A DNA stretch of 64,000 bases from DATKMP01 sp963790045 (GCA_963790045.1 CAWBMS010000008.1:372001-436000); one strand, 5' to 3'; shown: positions 47,846 to 57,809, counted from the stretch's first letter. Numbers and translations: made by a program. Notes: generated by a model from the sequence alone, not told the origin.

Positions 47846-48855
47846 TGTTGAACACCGACGCGATGCTTTCTGCAAAAACGATTTTTCGATTCGAAACATC
47901 ATCCGCTACAGAACCGCTTTCCACGCTTTGCCATCGTCTTCTCTATCAACAAAAAGAATCATGGCAACGGTTAGCTGAAAATTATCTATCATTTGATGCT
48001 GTACAAATACGCGATATTGATTGTGGAACATTTCACGTGCGCTTGCAGTTTAATTCTCACCGCATCTCCAGTACCGGCGCCGATGTTACAACGCATGCCA
48101 TCAAACACAGAAAATGTTTTCTGTGCGTCGAACATCTGCCTGGGCCGCAAAAAGGAATTCTGTACCGAAATACCTTTTTAATTCTCTGCAATCCCGTACC
48201 GATTTTTCAGCAGCACTTTACCGTTTCCAGTATTGAACACATTCCGCAATCCTTGGAGAGCAATCTTGAACCATTTCTTGCACTGGCAAAAGAATTAAGT
48301 CCCGATTTCAACATCTTTTACAACGGACCAAAATGCGGCGCCTCTGCGCCGGATCATTTGCATTTTCAACTCAGCCCTGCCGATGCCATTCCGGTAGAAC
48401 GTGATGTTGTCGAAGTTTATTATCGAAATATTATTGGTCAATTCAATCACGTTACTGTTTTGAATATGAATGATTATGGACGATCCATTATCGTTCTCGA
48501 ATCTTCGAACAAGGACAACTTGCAAACATTTTTTCAGCAACTTCTTCATGCATGGCAAAAAGTTCTCAACGTACCCGACGAACCGAAATTCAACGTCATC
48601 GCTTCTTATCGCAACAACGCATGGCGATTGATTGTTTTTCCGAGAAAGAAACATCGGCCGGAAATATTTTTCAAAGAAGAACACGAGCGCGTCATCATCA
48701 GCCCGGCAACAGTCGATATGGGCGGACTCATTGTGACACCGCGCGAGCAAGATTTTCTTCACACCGATGCAGCGCTTATTCAATCCATTTATCATGAAGT
48801 CAGTATGAACGATGATTTTCTCCCGAATCTCATCAGTCAGATACACACCGCATGA
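47842..48855 (+). CDS. DUF4922 HIT-superfamily nucleotidyltransferase-like protein
   Basis: 337 residues. The pattern GASAPDHLHFQ resembles the His-x-His-x-Gln core of HIT/GalT-type nucleotidyl transferases, preceded by FNIFYNGPKCG. A Cys pair (KCFLC) stands at about residue 90. These features are those of Bacteroidota DUF4922 proteins found beside SpoIID. Such a fold often moves a nucleotide onto sugar-1-phosphate, but this has not been shown here. The start and stop overlap neighbours as ATGA. Confidence 0.72.
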   Translation: MMLNTDAMLSAKTIFRFETSSATEPLSTLCHRLLYQQKESWQRLAENYLSFDAVQIRDIDCGTFHVRLQFNSHRISSTGADVTTHAIKHRKCFLCVEHLPGPQKGILYRNTFLILCNPVPIFQQHFTVSSIEHIPQSLESNLEPFLALAKELSPDFNIFYNGPKCGASAPDHLHFQLSPADAIPVERDVVEVYYRNIIGQFNHVTVLNMNDYGRSIIVLESSNKDNLQTFFQQLLHAWQKVLNVPDEPKFNVIASYRNNAWRLIVFPRKKHRPEIFFKEEHERVIISPATVDMGGLIVTPREQDFLHTDAALIQSIYHEVSMNDDFLPNLISQIHTA

Positions 48856-50186
48856 TTACCGAAGAACCCGCGATTTGTGTCGGTATCCTTGAACATCGAA
48901 CAACGATTCAAGGAATACTGAACGGTGCATTCGAGCTCCCCGATAAAACAATCGTTACCGGAACATTTTTTGTCGCATCGGAAAACGGTTCGATTATTTT
49001 ATACGACGATAAGAAAAATGTACTGATACGCGCCGCAAATATTTTATGTCGTTCGCTTCATGATGCAACATTCACATTAAATGCCGTTACGATTGGCATT
49101 AATTTTCATTGGGAACAGCAGGAAACACAAACATTCGAAGGCGATCTTCGTTTCGTTTTGGAAAGCAACGGCACAATCACTGCCATAAACGAAATCGGCG
49201 TTGAGTCTTATCTTAAAAGCGTTATCTCGTCTGAGATGAACGCACAAGCTCCTGTTGAATTTCTAAAAGCGCATGCCATTACATCTCGCAGTTGGTTAAC
49301 GGCAATGCTGGAACGCCAACAATCTTCAATATTAAAAGACACATCGGCAAAGCGCGGCGTGGAAACGGATACTGAAATTGTTCGTTGGTATGATCGCGAA
49401 GATCATACGCTGTTCGATGTTTGTGCCGATGATCATTGCCAGCGTTATCAAGGCATCACCAAAATTATTTCGCAGGAAGTTGAAAAAGCAATCCATGCAA
49501 CACGCGGAATGTTCCTTCTTCACAACGATCAAATATGCGATGCACGTTTTTCGAAAGCATGCGGAGGAATTACCGAACCGTTTGAGTCCGTATGGGAAGA
49601 CACAGCAATTCCTTATCTGCAATCCGTTTCAGATTCTTCAATACCTCATCAATCGATCAAAACCGAACACGATGCAGAGGATTGGATGCTCAGCAAGCCG
49701 GATGGGTATTGCAACACAACTGATGAAATCATTCTCAAACAAATCCTCCCTTCCTTCGATCAATCGACAACAGATTTCTTCCGCTGGAACGTTGAATATT
49801 CACGAGAAGAACTTGAAAATATATTGTTGAAAAAATCTGGAATCGACTTCGGAATATTGTTAGACATTTCTCCCGTTCAACGCGGCCCCTCAGGACGAAT
49901 CGCTAAGTTAAAAATAACTGGTACAAAACGCTCGTTAATCATCGGAAAAGAATTAGAAATTCGCAAATGGCTTTCACCTTCACATCTCTATAGCAGCGCG
50001 TTCATCGTGAAAACCGAGCGGACATTAGAAAATATACCTATTCACTTTACACTTTACGGTGCGGGCTGGGGACACGGTGTCGGTTTGTGCCAGATCGGTG
50101 CAGCAGTGATGGCTTCAAAAGGTTTTCAAACAGAAAATATTTTGCAGCATTATTTTCCTAATGCATCAATGAAGAAGTTATATTGA
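48852..50186 (+). CDS. SpoIID/LytB-domain protein
   Basis: 444 residues without a clear signal peptide at its start, though a signal could be missed. The SpoIID core is seen in GVESYLKSVISSEMNAQAPVEFLKAHAITSRSW, the Cys/Gly-rich ARFSKACGGITEPFESVW, and the C-terminal GWGHGVGLCQIGAAVMA. SpoIID-type enzymes are peptidoglycan lytic transglycosylases acting on denuded glycan. It ends a run of five overlapping genes. Confidence 0.85.
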   Translation: MITEEPAICVGILEHRTTIQGILNGAFELPDKTIVTGTFFVASENGSIILYDDKKNVLIRAANILCRSLHDATFTLNAVTIGINFHWEQQETQTFEGDLRFVLESNGTITAINEIGVESYLKSVISSEMNAQAPVEFLKAHAITSRSWLTAMLERQQSSILKDTSAKRGVETDTEIVRWYDREDHTLFDVCADDHCQRYQGITKIISQEVEKAIHATRGMFLLHNDQICDARFSKACGGITEPFESVWEDTAIPYLQSVSDSSIPHQSIKTEHDAEDWMLSKPDGYCNTTDEIILKQILPSFDQSTTDFFRWNVEYSREELENILLKKSGIDFGILLDISPVQRGPSGRIAKLKITGTKRSLIIGKELEIRKWLSPSHLYSSAFIVKTERTLENIPIHFTLYGAGWGHGVGLCQIGAAVMASKGFQTENILQHYFPNASMKKLY

Positions 50187-50249
50187 CATTAAGCAAACTC
50201 TTCACGATTGTACCACAGTTAAAAGCACAGTTCATGCGAGGAAGTTTTG

Positions 50250-50684
50250 ATGTTACCCTTTGAATGGAAAATCGAATTCAGTATTGGCAATGAGCAGATC
50301 GATGCTCATCATAAACGCATCATTGGCCTGATCAATAAACTATACGATGCTGTCAAAGCCGGGCAAGAAAGTATTGTGATAGAAGATATTTTGGAAAGTT
50401 TGAAAAAATATGCTTACACACATTTTGCCGCAGAAGAGCAGTTATTCCTTCCAACCGCTTATCCCGATTCCCAAAAGCACATGGCGCTGCATCAAGAATT
50501 TCGCACAAGACTTGAACAACTTAAAGAATTAGTACATAAAAATGATTTAGCGGCGGGAATAGAATTAATGGATTTCCTCGCATCATGGTTTGTGGACCAC
50601 ATACTTCAGATCGACAGGCAGATGTTACCATATCTTCACACAAAACCACCGCGTTCCACTTCTTCCGACACGCCGGCCAAATAA
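50250..50684 (+). CDS. Bacteriohemerythrin
   Basis: 144 residues from ATG 50250, with GCGAGGAAG as ribosome binding site. The di-iron ligands follow the hemerythrin pattern: DAHHK near residue 20, THFAAEEQLF, HMALHQEF, and FVDHILQID. It binds oxygen or senses it in the cytosol. It stands 60 bases after SpoIID and just before ampG. Confidence 0.9.
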   Translation: MLPFEWKIEFSIGNEQIDAHHKRIIGLINKLYDAVKAGQESIVIEDILESLKKYAYTHFAAEEQLFLPTAYPDSQKHMALHQEFRTRLEQLKELVHKNDLAAGIELMDFLASWFVDHILQIDRQMLPYLHTKPPRSTSSDTPAK

Positions 50685-50687
50685 TTT

Positions 50688-51965
50688 ATGACAGCTGCCA
50701 CACGCAATCCATGGTCGTGGGTTCCATCGCTTTATTTTGCGGAAGGAATTCCGTACGTGATGGTGATGACGGTTTCCGTCATCATGTATAAAAGACTTGG
50801 CGTCTCCAACACGGATATCGCGCTCTTCACAAGCTGGCTGTATCTGCCGTGGGCAATCAAACCGCTGTGGAGTCCGTTCGTCGATATGTTCGGAACGAAG
50901 CGTCGTTGGATCGTAATCACACAATTGTTTATCAGTTGCGCGTTGCTCGGCATCGCGTTCACGGTTTCACTTCCGCACTTTCTGGTTCTCACACTCAGCG
51001 TCTTCGGGCTACTGGCTTTCTGTTCTGCCACACACGATATTGCCGCCGATGGATTTTACATGCTTGGTCTCAGCCAGCAGCATCAATCTGCATTTGTCGG
51101 TATTCGCAGTACATTGTATCGCCTTGCAATGATTACCGGACAGGGATTGCTCGTAGTGCTTGCCGGAACATTGGAACCGCGCATCGGCATTGCGCCTGCG
51201 TGGTCTATCACGTTCGGTGTTACAGCAATTATCTTCGCTTCTCTTTTTCTTTATCACCGATTTATTTTACCGCATCCCGATACCGATCATGCAGCGCTGA
51301 ATACAAGTTCCCAAAATATCTGGAATGAATTCTCCAAAACATTTATTCTCTTCTTCAAGCGAAAAGAAATTGTGAGCATCCTTGCGTTTTTATTTTTTTA
51401 TCGATTTGCGGAAGCACAATTGGTAAAACTTGTTCAGCCGTTTTTGTTGGATGCGCGGGAAAATGGCGGTCTTGGATTAACCACCGGCGAAGTCGGCATT
51501 GCGTACGGCACGGTCGGCATTATTGCATTGGTTGTTGGCGGATTGTTAGGCGGCTATGCGATCTCGAAACAAGGATTGAAGTGGTGGCTCTGGCCGATGG
51601 TCATCATTATGCACTTTCCCGATCTCGTTTTTGTGTATCTCTCGCATGCACAGCCGTCCAACTTTTTTCTTATCAACATCGCCATTGCATTTGAACAATT
51701 CGGATACGGTTTCGGATTTACTGCTTACACAATGTTTATGATCTATATTTCCCGCGGCGAATATAAAACCGCTCACTATGCCATCTGCACCGGCATTATG
51801 GCGCTCGGCATGATGCTGCCAGGTATGATCAGCGGCGCATTGCAAGAATGGCTGGGATACAAAACATTTTTCGTATGGGTAATGCTTTCTACTATTCCCG
51901 GATTTCTTGTTGCGGCGTTGGTTTCTATCGAATCGAATTTTGGAAAACAATCTACAGAAGGATAA
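50688..51965 (+). CDS. ampG: AmpG-like muropeptide permease (MFS)
   Basis: 425 residues, 12 helices. The start YFAEGIPYVMVMTVSVIMYKRLGVSN, LYLPWAIKPLWSPFVD and ATHDIAADGFYML match the AmpG family, which imports anhydro-muropeptides to the cytosol. Its place beyond SpoIID and the BadF kinase supports a peptidoglycan recycling role. Starts 3 bases after the hemerythrin stop. Confidence 0.85.
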   Translation: MTAATRNPWSWVPSLYFAEGIPYVMVMTVSVIMYKRLGVSNTDIALFTSWLYLPWAIKPLWSPFVDMFGTKRRWIVITQLFISCALLGIAFTVSLPHFLVLTLSVFGLLAFCSATHDIAADGFYMLGLSQQHQSAFVGIRSTLYRLAMITGQGLLVVLAGTLEPRIGIAPAWSITFGVTAIIFASLFLYHRFILPHPDTDHAALNTSSQNIWNEFSKTFILFFKRKEIVSILAFLFFYRFAEAQLVKLVQPFLLDARENGGLGLTTGEVGIAYGTVGIIALVVGGLLGGYAISKQGLKWWLWPMVIIMHFPDLVFVYLSHAQPSNFFLINIAIAFEQFGYGFGFTAYTMFMIYISRGEYKTAHYAICTGIMALGMMLPGMISGALQEWLGYKTFFVWVMLSTIPGFLVAALVSIESNFGKQSTEG

Positions 51966-51982
51966 AACAATTCTTCCGGCTA

Positions 51983-52822
51983 TTAGAATTTCAGCGTAAC
52001 AGAAACACACGGTGTCCCGTCATACATTCCGACACCAATGTTTGTCTTTTCAGATTGAGTTTGGTGCAGCCACGGAATCGCATAGCCCAGCGCACTTCCC
52101 ACAATCGCTCCGACAAGAATATCGGATGGATAATGCTGCCCTGCCGCATATCGTAAATAACTAAACGCACTTGCCGTTAGCAATGATCCCGTCCAGATGT
52201 ACGGTTTCCATTCCGAATCAGGATGATACGCGCCATAGATGGTAGATACAAACACTGCCGATGCAAACGCAATCGTACTGTGTGCCGAAAAAAAAGATTC
52301 TTGGGATTCTCGCGAATATTTTTCATCCATTGTCACATTAGAATTATAGACATAGGGACGAATGCGCTGCACGGTTCCTTTTGCTATGAGAGTTGTTGCG
52401 ACGAACCATTCCATTGTTTCTCCATACATCACAGCAATCGTCTGCCAATCGTTGCGCATCGCTTCATCGGTGAAAAGAAGACACGGAGCAATCACCGCAA
52501 CGCCGTACACCGCATCGCTCGCTGTGTTTGCTGTTGTCGAATAATGCGAGATGGCGCTCCGATCAAACCTGTTCACCGATGATTCGGAAAGAGCTAAAAT
52601 CTCCTGCGCCGTCAACGGCTTCACCGATTGTTCTGCAAAATAACCGTAAAGCGCTCCCGCCGTACCCGGCGCAACAATATAGGCCTCGGTTTCCCATGAA
52701 AGTTGATACGGCGATAACGCCGACGATTGCGATTGTGCAGCAGCCGGTACGATCATCCATGCCGATACGATGAGCATGCAACTTGCAGCCATCAAGTGCA
52801 TGCTCGAATATTTTTTCTGCAT
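51983..52822 (-). CDS. PAP2-family phosphatase, periplasmic or outer membrane
   Basis: 279 residues with a signal peptide. The three PAP2 motifs are present: KGTVQRIRPY, SFFSAHST, and RYAAGQHYPSDILVG. Such enzymes remove phosphate from lipid or isoprenyl pyrophosphates. The C-terminus is beta-like and ends in Phe (VSVTLKF), a common end for outer-membrane strands, so it may be membrane-embedded. It is 17 bases downstream of the M16 protease gene and probably cotranscribed. Confidence 0.85.
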   Translation of the reverse strand: MQKKYSSMHLMAASCMLIVSAWMIVPAAAQSQSSALSPYQLSWETEAYIVAPGTAGALYGYFAEQSVKPLTAQEILALSESSVNRFDRSAISHYSTTANTASDAVYGVAVIAPCLLFTDEAMRNDWQTIAVMYGETMEWFVATTLIAKGTVQRIRPYVYNSNVTMDEKYSRESQESFFSAHSTIAFASAVFVSTIYGAYHPDSEWKPYIWTGSLLTASAFSYLRYAAGQHYPSDILVGAIVGSALGYAIPWLHQTQSEKTNIGVGMYDGTPCVSVTLKF

Positions 52823-52838
52823 TAATGTCTTCGCCGCG

Positions 52839-55667
52839 TTACTGTGGTTTTTCTTCCGGCACTAAAATGACTTTTACATAATTCTTCACATCGAAATATT
52901 TTTTTGCCGCTTCTTGTATATCGCTCGCTTTAAGTTCCTCTATCAATTGGCGATGCTGAAGAATCTCTTCCGGATGCTCGCTATGTGTATAATACCAGCT
53001 TAATTGATTGAGCCAAAATTGATTTTCTTTCTGATTGACTTCATATCGCCGCCGCTGAATCTCCTGAACTTTTTGAACATCGTCTGCTGTCGGCAGGATT
53101 TGCTTCAAGCTGTCGATTTGTTGGAATGCTGTGTTCACCATTTCCGTTACACGCGCGGGATTGCATCCGAACGAAATGCTCAGTGAGTATTCTTTCCGTG
53201 GATGCAACGAAGACGAACCGTTCACACTTACGTTATATGTCCCGCTCTTATCTTCCCGCATCACATTGCGCAGTTTGATGCTGGCAAGTTCGACCATCGC
53301 GGAAAGATCGTAACGATTTTTTCGTGTCCATTCAAATGGCCCCGTGAAAATAATCCGCACAGAACTTTTCGGCTCGATGCCCCGCACCACTTGTTTACTA
53401 ATAACACCCGTCGGTGGAACGATATGCAAATCTCTCCAATGTTCCTTCTTATTCGTGGACGGCAAGCCGGCAAGATATTGTTCGATGAACGGTTTTATTT
53501 TTTCAAGCTGGAAATTGCCGACAATGAAAAATGTAAAACCGCTCGCATTTGCAAAGCGTTCTTTATAGATCGCCAGCGCCTTATCATAATGCACTTCATC
53601 CAAAATTTGCGGCGTTGCCGGACGGGCACGGAAATGATACTGCCCCATCGTTACCTGCAGCGTATCCTGAAACGCCGCTTCAGGAGTAACACTGCGGTTT
53701 TGCAGCGATGCCCGATGCCGCATCATCCACGCACCGAACGCCGCTGTATCCGAACGCGCTGACGTAAAATACAAATAGGTTAATTGAAACAATGTTTCCA
53801 CATCCTGCGGAGCCGCGCTGCCGCTAAATCCTTCCGACAACTCTCCGATAGAAGGCGACACGCGTACAATTTTCCCCGCCAGCATTTTTTGCAGCATAAC
53901 TGCATCGAACTCGCCAACGCCGCTGACCGATGCCGCTGTTGAACCATACGCCGCAGAAAGATACTCTGAATCGGCAACGAGCGATGTGCCGCCATCGCTA
54001 TGGGCAGAAAAGAGTATTTCATCATTCTTAAAATCCGTCGGCTTCAACACCACGCGCGCGCCGTTGGATAATGTCCATTCTGTTACATTCAACGATTCGA
54101 TTTTTTTTTCTTTCACAATGGTACCGGATTTCGGTAATTGAGCAACGAGCGGCTTCGTCGTAACTTGATCTAAATACGGCTGATATGTTTTGGAACTCGC
54201 CGAGTTAAGGACGGCAAGAACCTCTGCTTCGGTCGGAACTTTTACGCCTTCTTTCTGCGGAGCCGAAACGGTTGCCACACAATTCCCCGTCGTCAAACAA
54301 ACATTGGACAAACTGTTGATTTCCTCAAGTGTAATGCCGGGCATATATTGTTTATACATGCCAAACTCCGTTGCAATGCCGGGCGCGGGTTCATCGACTA
54401 AAAAATTCCTGATCAACTCGTCGGCAAATCCCCGCGATTCGCTTTTATCACGCTCATTATACATTGTTTCCATCCAGCGCAGCATTTCTTTCTTTGTGCG
54501 ATCCAATTCCGTCTGCGTAAAGCCGTATTGCTTCACGCGATATGCTTCCGCAACAAGAGCATTCAATCCGGATAAAATGCTGTCCTCTTTCACAAGAGCA
54601 CCCAGCGTGTATGCTTGCTTGCCGCCGATAAATCTTTCGTTCCCTGTACTGGCGCTAATAAATGGCGGATTAGGTTTTTGCAGCCGTTCAGAAAGACGGC
54701 TGTTCAGCATTTGATCATACAATATATGAACCATCGTGCGGCGATAATCGCTAACAACTTTTTCGTTGTCCTCATCGCGTTTGAAAAATACACTCACTGT
54801 TGAACGCGGCAACTCTTTGTCGGTCGCAATCGAAACAAGTGTTTCGGCATGATCCGGCAGCTTATACTCCAACCGCTCGCGCGCCGGACAACGGTTCGTT
54901 AACGGCGCAAAATTTTCTTTAACAAGATTGTAGATTTGAGTTTTATCGAAATCACCGACGGCAACAACCGCCATCAACTCCGGACGGTACCAATCGCGAT
55001 AAAATCGCCGCAATGATTCGTAATGCGCGGTATCGATAATTTCTTTTTTACCGATCGTCATGCGATCTGCATATTTTGATTTGTAAAACAGAACTGGCCA
55101 GTGCTTCATCTGCACGCGCATATTCGCGCCGCGCCCCAGACGCCACTCTTCGCCCACCACACCGCGCTCTTTATCAATTTCCGTACTGTCGTATGTTACC
55201 GCACTTGCCCATTCCTGCAAAATCTTGAATGCCTTCGCTACAAACTGTGCTGAGTCGGTCGCAATTTGCAGCATATACACGGTCTCATCGAAGCTGGTGT
55301 ACACATTCACATCGGGTCCGAGTTTGATACCTTCCTTTTCAAGAAAGTTCACGAGCTCGTTCTTCGGAAAACTTTTGGTGCCATTAAACGCCATGTGCTC
55401 ATCGAAATGCGCCAATCCTTGTTGATCGTCATCTTCCAGAATCGAACCGGCTTTCACGACCAAGCGCAGTTCCGCCCGCTGTTCCGGCTTTTTATTTTCA
55501 CGGATGTAATACGTCAATCCGTTGTCGAACTTTCCGTACAGAATCGACGGATCGAATTTCAATGTATCGGATAACTTGAGTGGCTGCTGTGCCATGCTTG
55601 AAAGCGAAAGAAGCATCATCAGAATGGAAACAGCAACACCGAATAGAACAACTTTTGTGATTTTCAT
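52839..55667 (-). CDS. M16-family zinc metallopeptidase
   Basis: 942 residues. The start at 55667 is preceded by GGAGGTGCT, a strong ribosome binding site, and gives a signal peptide (MKITKVVLFGVAVSILMM...SSMAQ). The inverted zinc motif HFDEH is at residues 87-91, with a later Glu in ERGVVGEEWR as third ligand. The second half is the non-catalytic M16 half expected for the family. It is periplasmic, degrading peptides; a role in trimming exported proteins is possible. It is followed by the PAP2 gene. Confidence 0.88.
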   Translation of the reverse strand: MKITKVVLFGVAVSILMMLLSLSSMAQQPLKLSDTLKFDPSILYGKFDNGLTYYIRENKKPEQRAELRLVVKAGSILEDDDQQGLAHFDEHMAFNGTKSFPKNELVNFLEKEGIKLGPDVNVYTSFDETVYMLQIATDSAQFVAKAFKILQEWASAVTYDSTEIDKERGVVGEEWRLGRGANMRVQMKHWPVLFYKSKYADRMTIGKKEIIDTAHYESLRRFYRDWYRPELMAVVAVGDFDKTQIYNLVKENFAPLTNRCPARERLEYKLPDHAETLVSIATDKELPRSTVSVFFKRDEDNEKVVSDYRRTMVHILYDQMLNSRLSERLQKPNPPFISASTGNERFIGGKQAYTLGALVKEDSILSGLNALVAEAYRVKQYGFTQTELDRTKKEMLRWMETMYNERDKSESRGFADELIRNFLVDEPAPGIATEFGMYKQYMPGITLEEINSLSNVCLTTGNCVATVSAPQKEGVKVPTEAEVLAVLNSASSKTYQPYLDQVTTKPLVAQLPKSGTIVKEKKIESLNVTEWTLSNGARVVLKPTDFKNDEILFSAHSDGGTSLVADSEYLSAAYGSTAASVSGVGEFDAVMLQKMLAGKIVRVSPSIGELSEGFSGSAAPQDVETLFQLTYLYFTSARSDTAAFGAWMMRHRASLQNRSVTPEAAFQDTLQVTMGQYHFRARPATPQILDEVHYDKALAIYKERFANASGFTFFIVGNFQLEKIKPFIEQYLAGLPSTNKKEHWRDLHIVPPTGVISKQVVRGIEPKSSVRIIFTGPFEWTRKNRYDLSAMVELASIKLRNVMREDKSGTYNVSVNGSSSLHPRKEYSLSISFGCNPARVTEMVNTAFQQIDSLKQILPTADDVQKVQEIQRRRYEVNQKENQFWLNQLSWYYTHSEHPEEILQHRQLIEELKASDIQEAAKKYFDVKNYVKVILVPEEKPQ

Positions 55668-55790
55668 AGCACCTCCAGATTGTTTTCTGTTATGGATACC
55701 CTTAAAGTACCATGCAGATAAACAAGTCACAAGTAATTTTATTTCCTAGTAGTGTCTCAGTTTGATAAAATCCATTTCAAACAGCAATCA

Positions 55791-55857
55791 GTCACGCTGA
55801 GCTTGTCGAAGCGTGACGTAAAAATTAGTCGTCAGTCTTCGATAAACTCAGACTGAC
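55791..55857. repeat. Pair of dispersed palindromes
   Basis: Inverted repeats at 55791-55817 (arms GTCACGCT...AGCGTGAC) and 55831-55857 (arms GTCAGTCT...AGACTGAC) with the shared TTCGAyAA-type loop. Such elements occur widely in Bacteroidota-Chlorobiota genomes between genes. They separate the divergent M16 and GT9 genes. Confidence 0.75.
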
Positions 55858-55874
55858 ACTATGAGAGCTGCAAA

Positions 55875-56984
55875 ATGAGACACCACCTATTTTCTTCATT
55901 CTTCAAGAGCATGCCTTTTTACTTTCGTAATTATTGGGTAAATTTCGTTGTGAACACAAACAAGCAACACATCCGAAATATTCTCGTCCTCAAATGGGGC
56001 GCGCTCGGCGATCTGGTGGCAAGTACATCCGCCATCAAAACACTGCGGGATAATTATCCCGATGTACATATCACACTTCTAACAAATCATTTGATGGAGC
56101 AACTTCTTCCCGCGGGATTTCTTGTGGATGAACTTGTCTTCCTCAACACGCTTGGCACACACGTGCAGGATTCGTTCTTCCGGCAAATGAAAATTCTGTG
56201 GTACTTGCGAAGAAAGAAATTCGATATTGCCGTCAATCTCCGCTGGACTTCAGAACGTTCTGCATTGATGACCTATTTAACCGGTGCAAAAATTCGTGTC
56301 AGCAGCGGGCCGAAAGATGCCGAACGATTATATACCATTCCGTTGCAGCATCCCGTGGGGCCGTATCATGAAATTCATCGCCATCTCAATATCGTCAAAG
56401 CGCTGGGCTGCACCGTGCAGGATGAAACACCGATTGTGTGCATCACCGAGCAGCAGCAGAAACACGCCGAACAATTTTTCGCCGAAAACAATCTTACCAA
56501 AGAAACCACCGTATGCATTCATCCCGGTGCGAGCAAACCCGTCCGCGCGTGGCTGCCGGAACGCTATGTAGAAATCGGCAAACGATTGGTCGAGCATTAC
56601 CATGCAAAAATTCTTTTGACCCACGGCAAAGGCGAAGAACAACTTGTGCAAAATATCGCCGCGATGATCGGCAACAACGCCGTCATCGGGCAAACGCCGA
56701 CCATCGGCGATCTTGCCGCACTGATTCAGCACAGCAAATTGTTTCTTTCCAACTGCACCGGACCTATGAACGTTGCCGTTGCAGCACGCACGCCCGTTGT
56801 TGCATTGCTCGGTTCTTCCGATCCTACGGATTGGGGAGCATACGGCGGCATGCATATCAACATCAAATCCCCGATAGTGCTCACGCATTATACCGATGAA
56901 CAAGAACGGCAGGCATTCGACGCCATCACAATCGAGCGCGTGTGGGAAACCATGTCAAAGCGCTGGGAAGAGTTAAGCAAGTAA
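55875..56984 (+). CDS. Family 9 glycosyltransferase (heptosyltransferase-like)
   Basis: 369 residues. N-terminal ILVLKWGALGDLVASTSAIKTLRDNYP is the conserved GT9 start; HPGASKPVRAWLPERYVEIG and SNCTGPMNVAVAARTPVVALLG are the donor-binding elements. GT9 enzymes add heptose or related sugars to lipopolysaccharide core. About 35 extra residues precede the domain; a GTG start near 55950 is possible instead. It stands alone. Confidence 0.88.
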   Translation: MRHHLFSSFFKSMPFYFRNYWVNFVVNTNKQHIRNILVLKWGALGDLVASTSAIKTLRDNYPDVHITLLTNHLMEQLLPAGFLVDELVFLNTLGTHVQDSFFRQMKILWYLRRKKFDIAVNLRWTSERSALMTYLTGAKIRVSSGPKDAERLYTIPLQHPVGPYHEIHRHLNIVKALGCTVQDETPIVCITEQQQKHAEQFFAENNLTKETTVCIHPGASKPVRAWLPERYVEIGKRLVEHYHAKILLTHGKGEEQLVQNIAAMIGNNAVIGQTPTIGDLAALIQHSKLFLSNCTGPMNVAVAARTPVVALLGSSDPTDWGAYGGMHINIKSPIVLTHYTDEQERQAFDAITIERVWETMSKRWEELSK

Positions 56985-57026
56985 TCTTTCTTGCACTCTG
57001 CTTGCCAGAACGCACTCCACAAACTG

Positions 57027-57345
57027 TACAAAGCACTTTTGAAGGTGTACGATGAACTTCTCAAACCGTAAATATACTTCTTGACCCCTACTTTACATTC
57101 CCGATAGCGTACAATGCACTTCCGATGATCTACAATGAACATCCGATAATGTACAATGGACTTCCGATAGCTCACAATGCACTTCTGATGACGTACAATG
57201 AACATCCGATGGCGAAATATACATTTCTGATGATGTACAATGGACATCCGACAGCGAAATATGCACTTCTAACAACTGTACAATGGACTTCCGATAGCGT
57301 ACAACGCACTTCGAGAAGCATCTAATGGACTCTGCGAGAAGCCCT
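57027..57345. repeat. Second 21-bp minisatellite
   Basis: From 57110 to 57321 there are ten clear units of 21 (rarely 22-23) bases close to TACAATGNACWTCCGATRRYG; degenerate units extend to 57027 and 57345. Frames on the minus strand give seven-residue repeats (SEVHCTL-like). As at 17463-17746 the period is exactly 21 bases, but the sequence differs. I do not call a gene here. Confidence 0.8.
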
Positions 57346-57458
57346 ATACGCTCTGTAAATCCAAAAAATACTTCAAAAATCGGCACTATGGCCAAAATAT
57401 TGGATTTTAGGCATCTAAAGGTTGATGGGAAGATGGCAGGACGGAGAAAAGGTAGATT

Positions 57459-57556
57459 AAGTGTCGGACACCTTGCAGGTGTCTGACACTTGCCAGACTT
57501 TGGGACTTGCCTGTCTATGATGATCAATAAGCGACACACAAGAATGTGTGTCCCAC
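57459..57556. repeat. Dispersed palindromes, families 1 and 2 (copy 2)
   Basis: 57459-57491 is the family 1 palindrome (AAGTGTCGGACACC...GGTGTCTGACACTT). 57532-57556 is the family 2 palindrome, inverted relative to 17923-17947. Confidence 0.75.
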
Positions 57557-57637
57557 CAGATTTTTTTCTTCTCTCTGCGCCCTTAGCGTACTTCTTTGCA
57601 TGCTCTGCGTTTAATATTGAAAAATATTTAACCGCTT

Positions 57638-57703
57638 GGTAGGACAAACATTCCTGTTTGTCATTTTTGTTGCATAATGGACAGGCACGAATGCCTATCC
57701 TAC
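57638..57703. repeat. Dispersed palindromes, family 3 (two copies)
   Basis: 57638-57662 (GGTAGGACAAACATTCCTG...) and 57679-57703 (GGACAGGCACGAATGCCTATCC). The second matches 17963-17987. The stretch 56985-58010 holds only such repeats, the minisatellite and the integron head; no integrase gene is visible. Confidence 0.7.
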
Positions 57704-57809
57704 CGTTAAACATGCTTTGGAGACATCCTCGTTGTAGAGATATTTTTTTCTTGCATTTCTATTTTGGATTTACAACATTATAGACAACAAGCTTCACCCG
57801 AGACACTTG

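Noticed and set aside
57027..57345. CRISPR array
   Set aside because: Units are contiguous 21-mers with no unique spacers, and there are no cas genes. The same applies to 17463-17746.
57093..57713. Minus-strand ORF of 206 aa as an integrase remnant
   Set aside because: It runs through the minisatellite and palindromes and shows no tyrosine recombinase motif.
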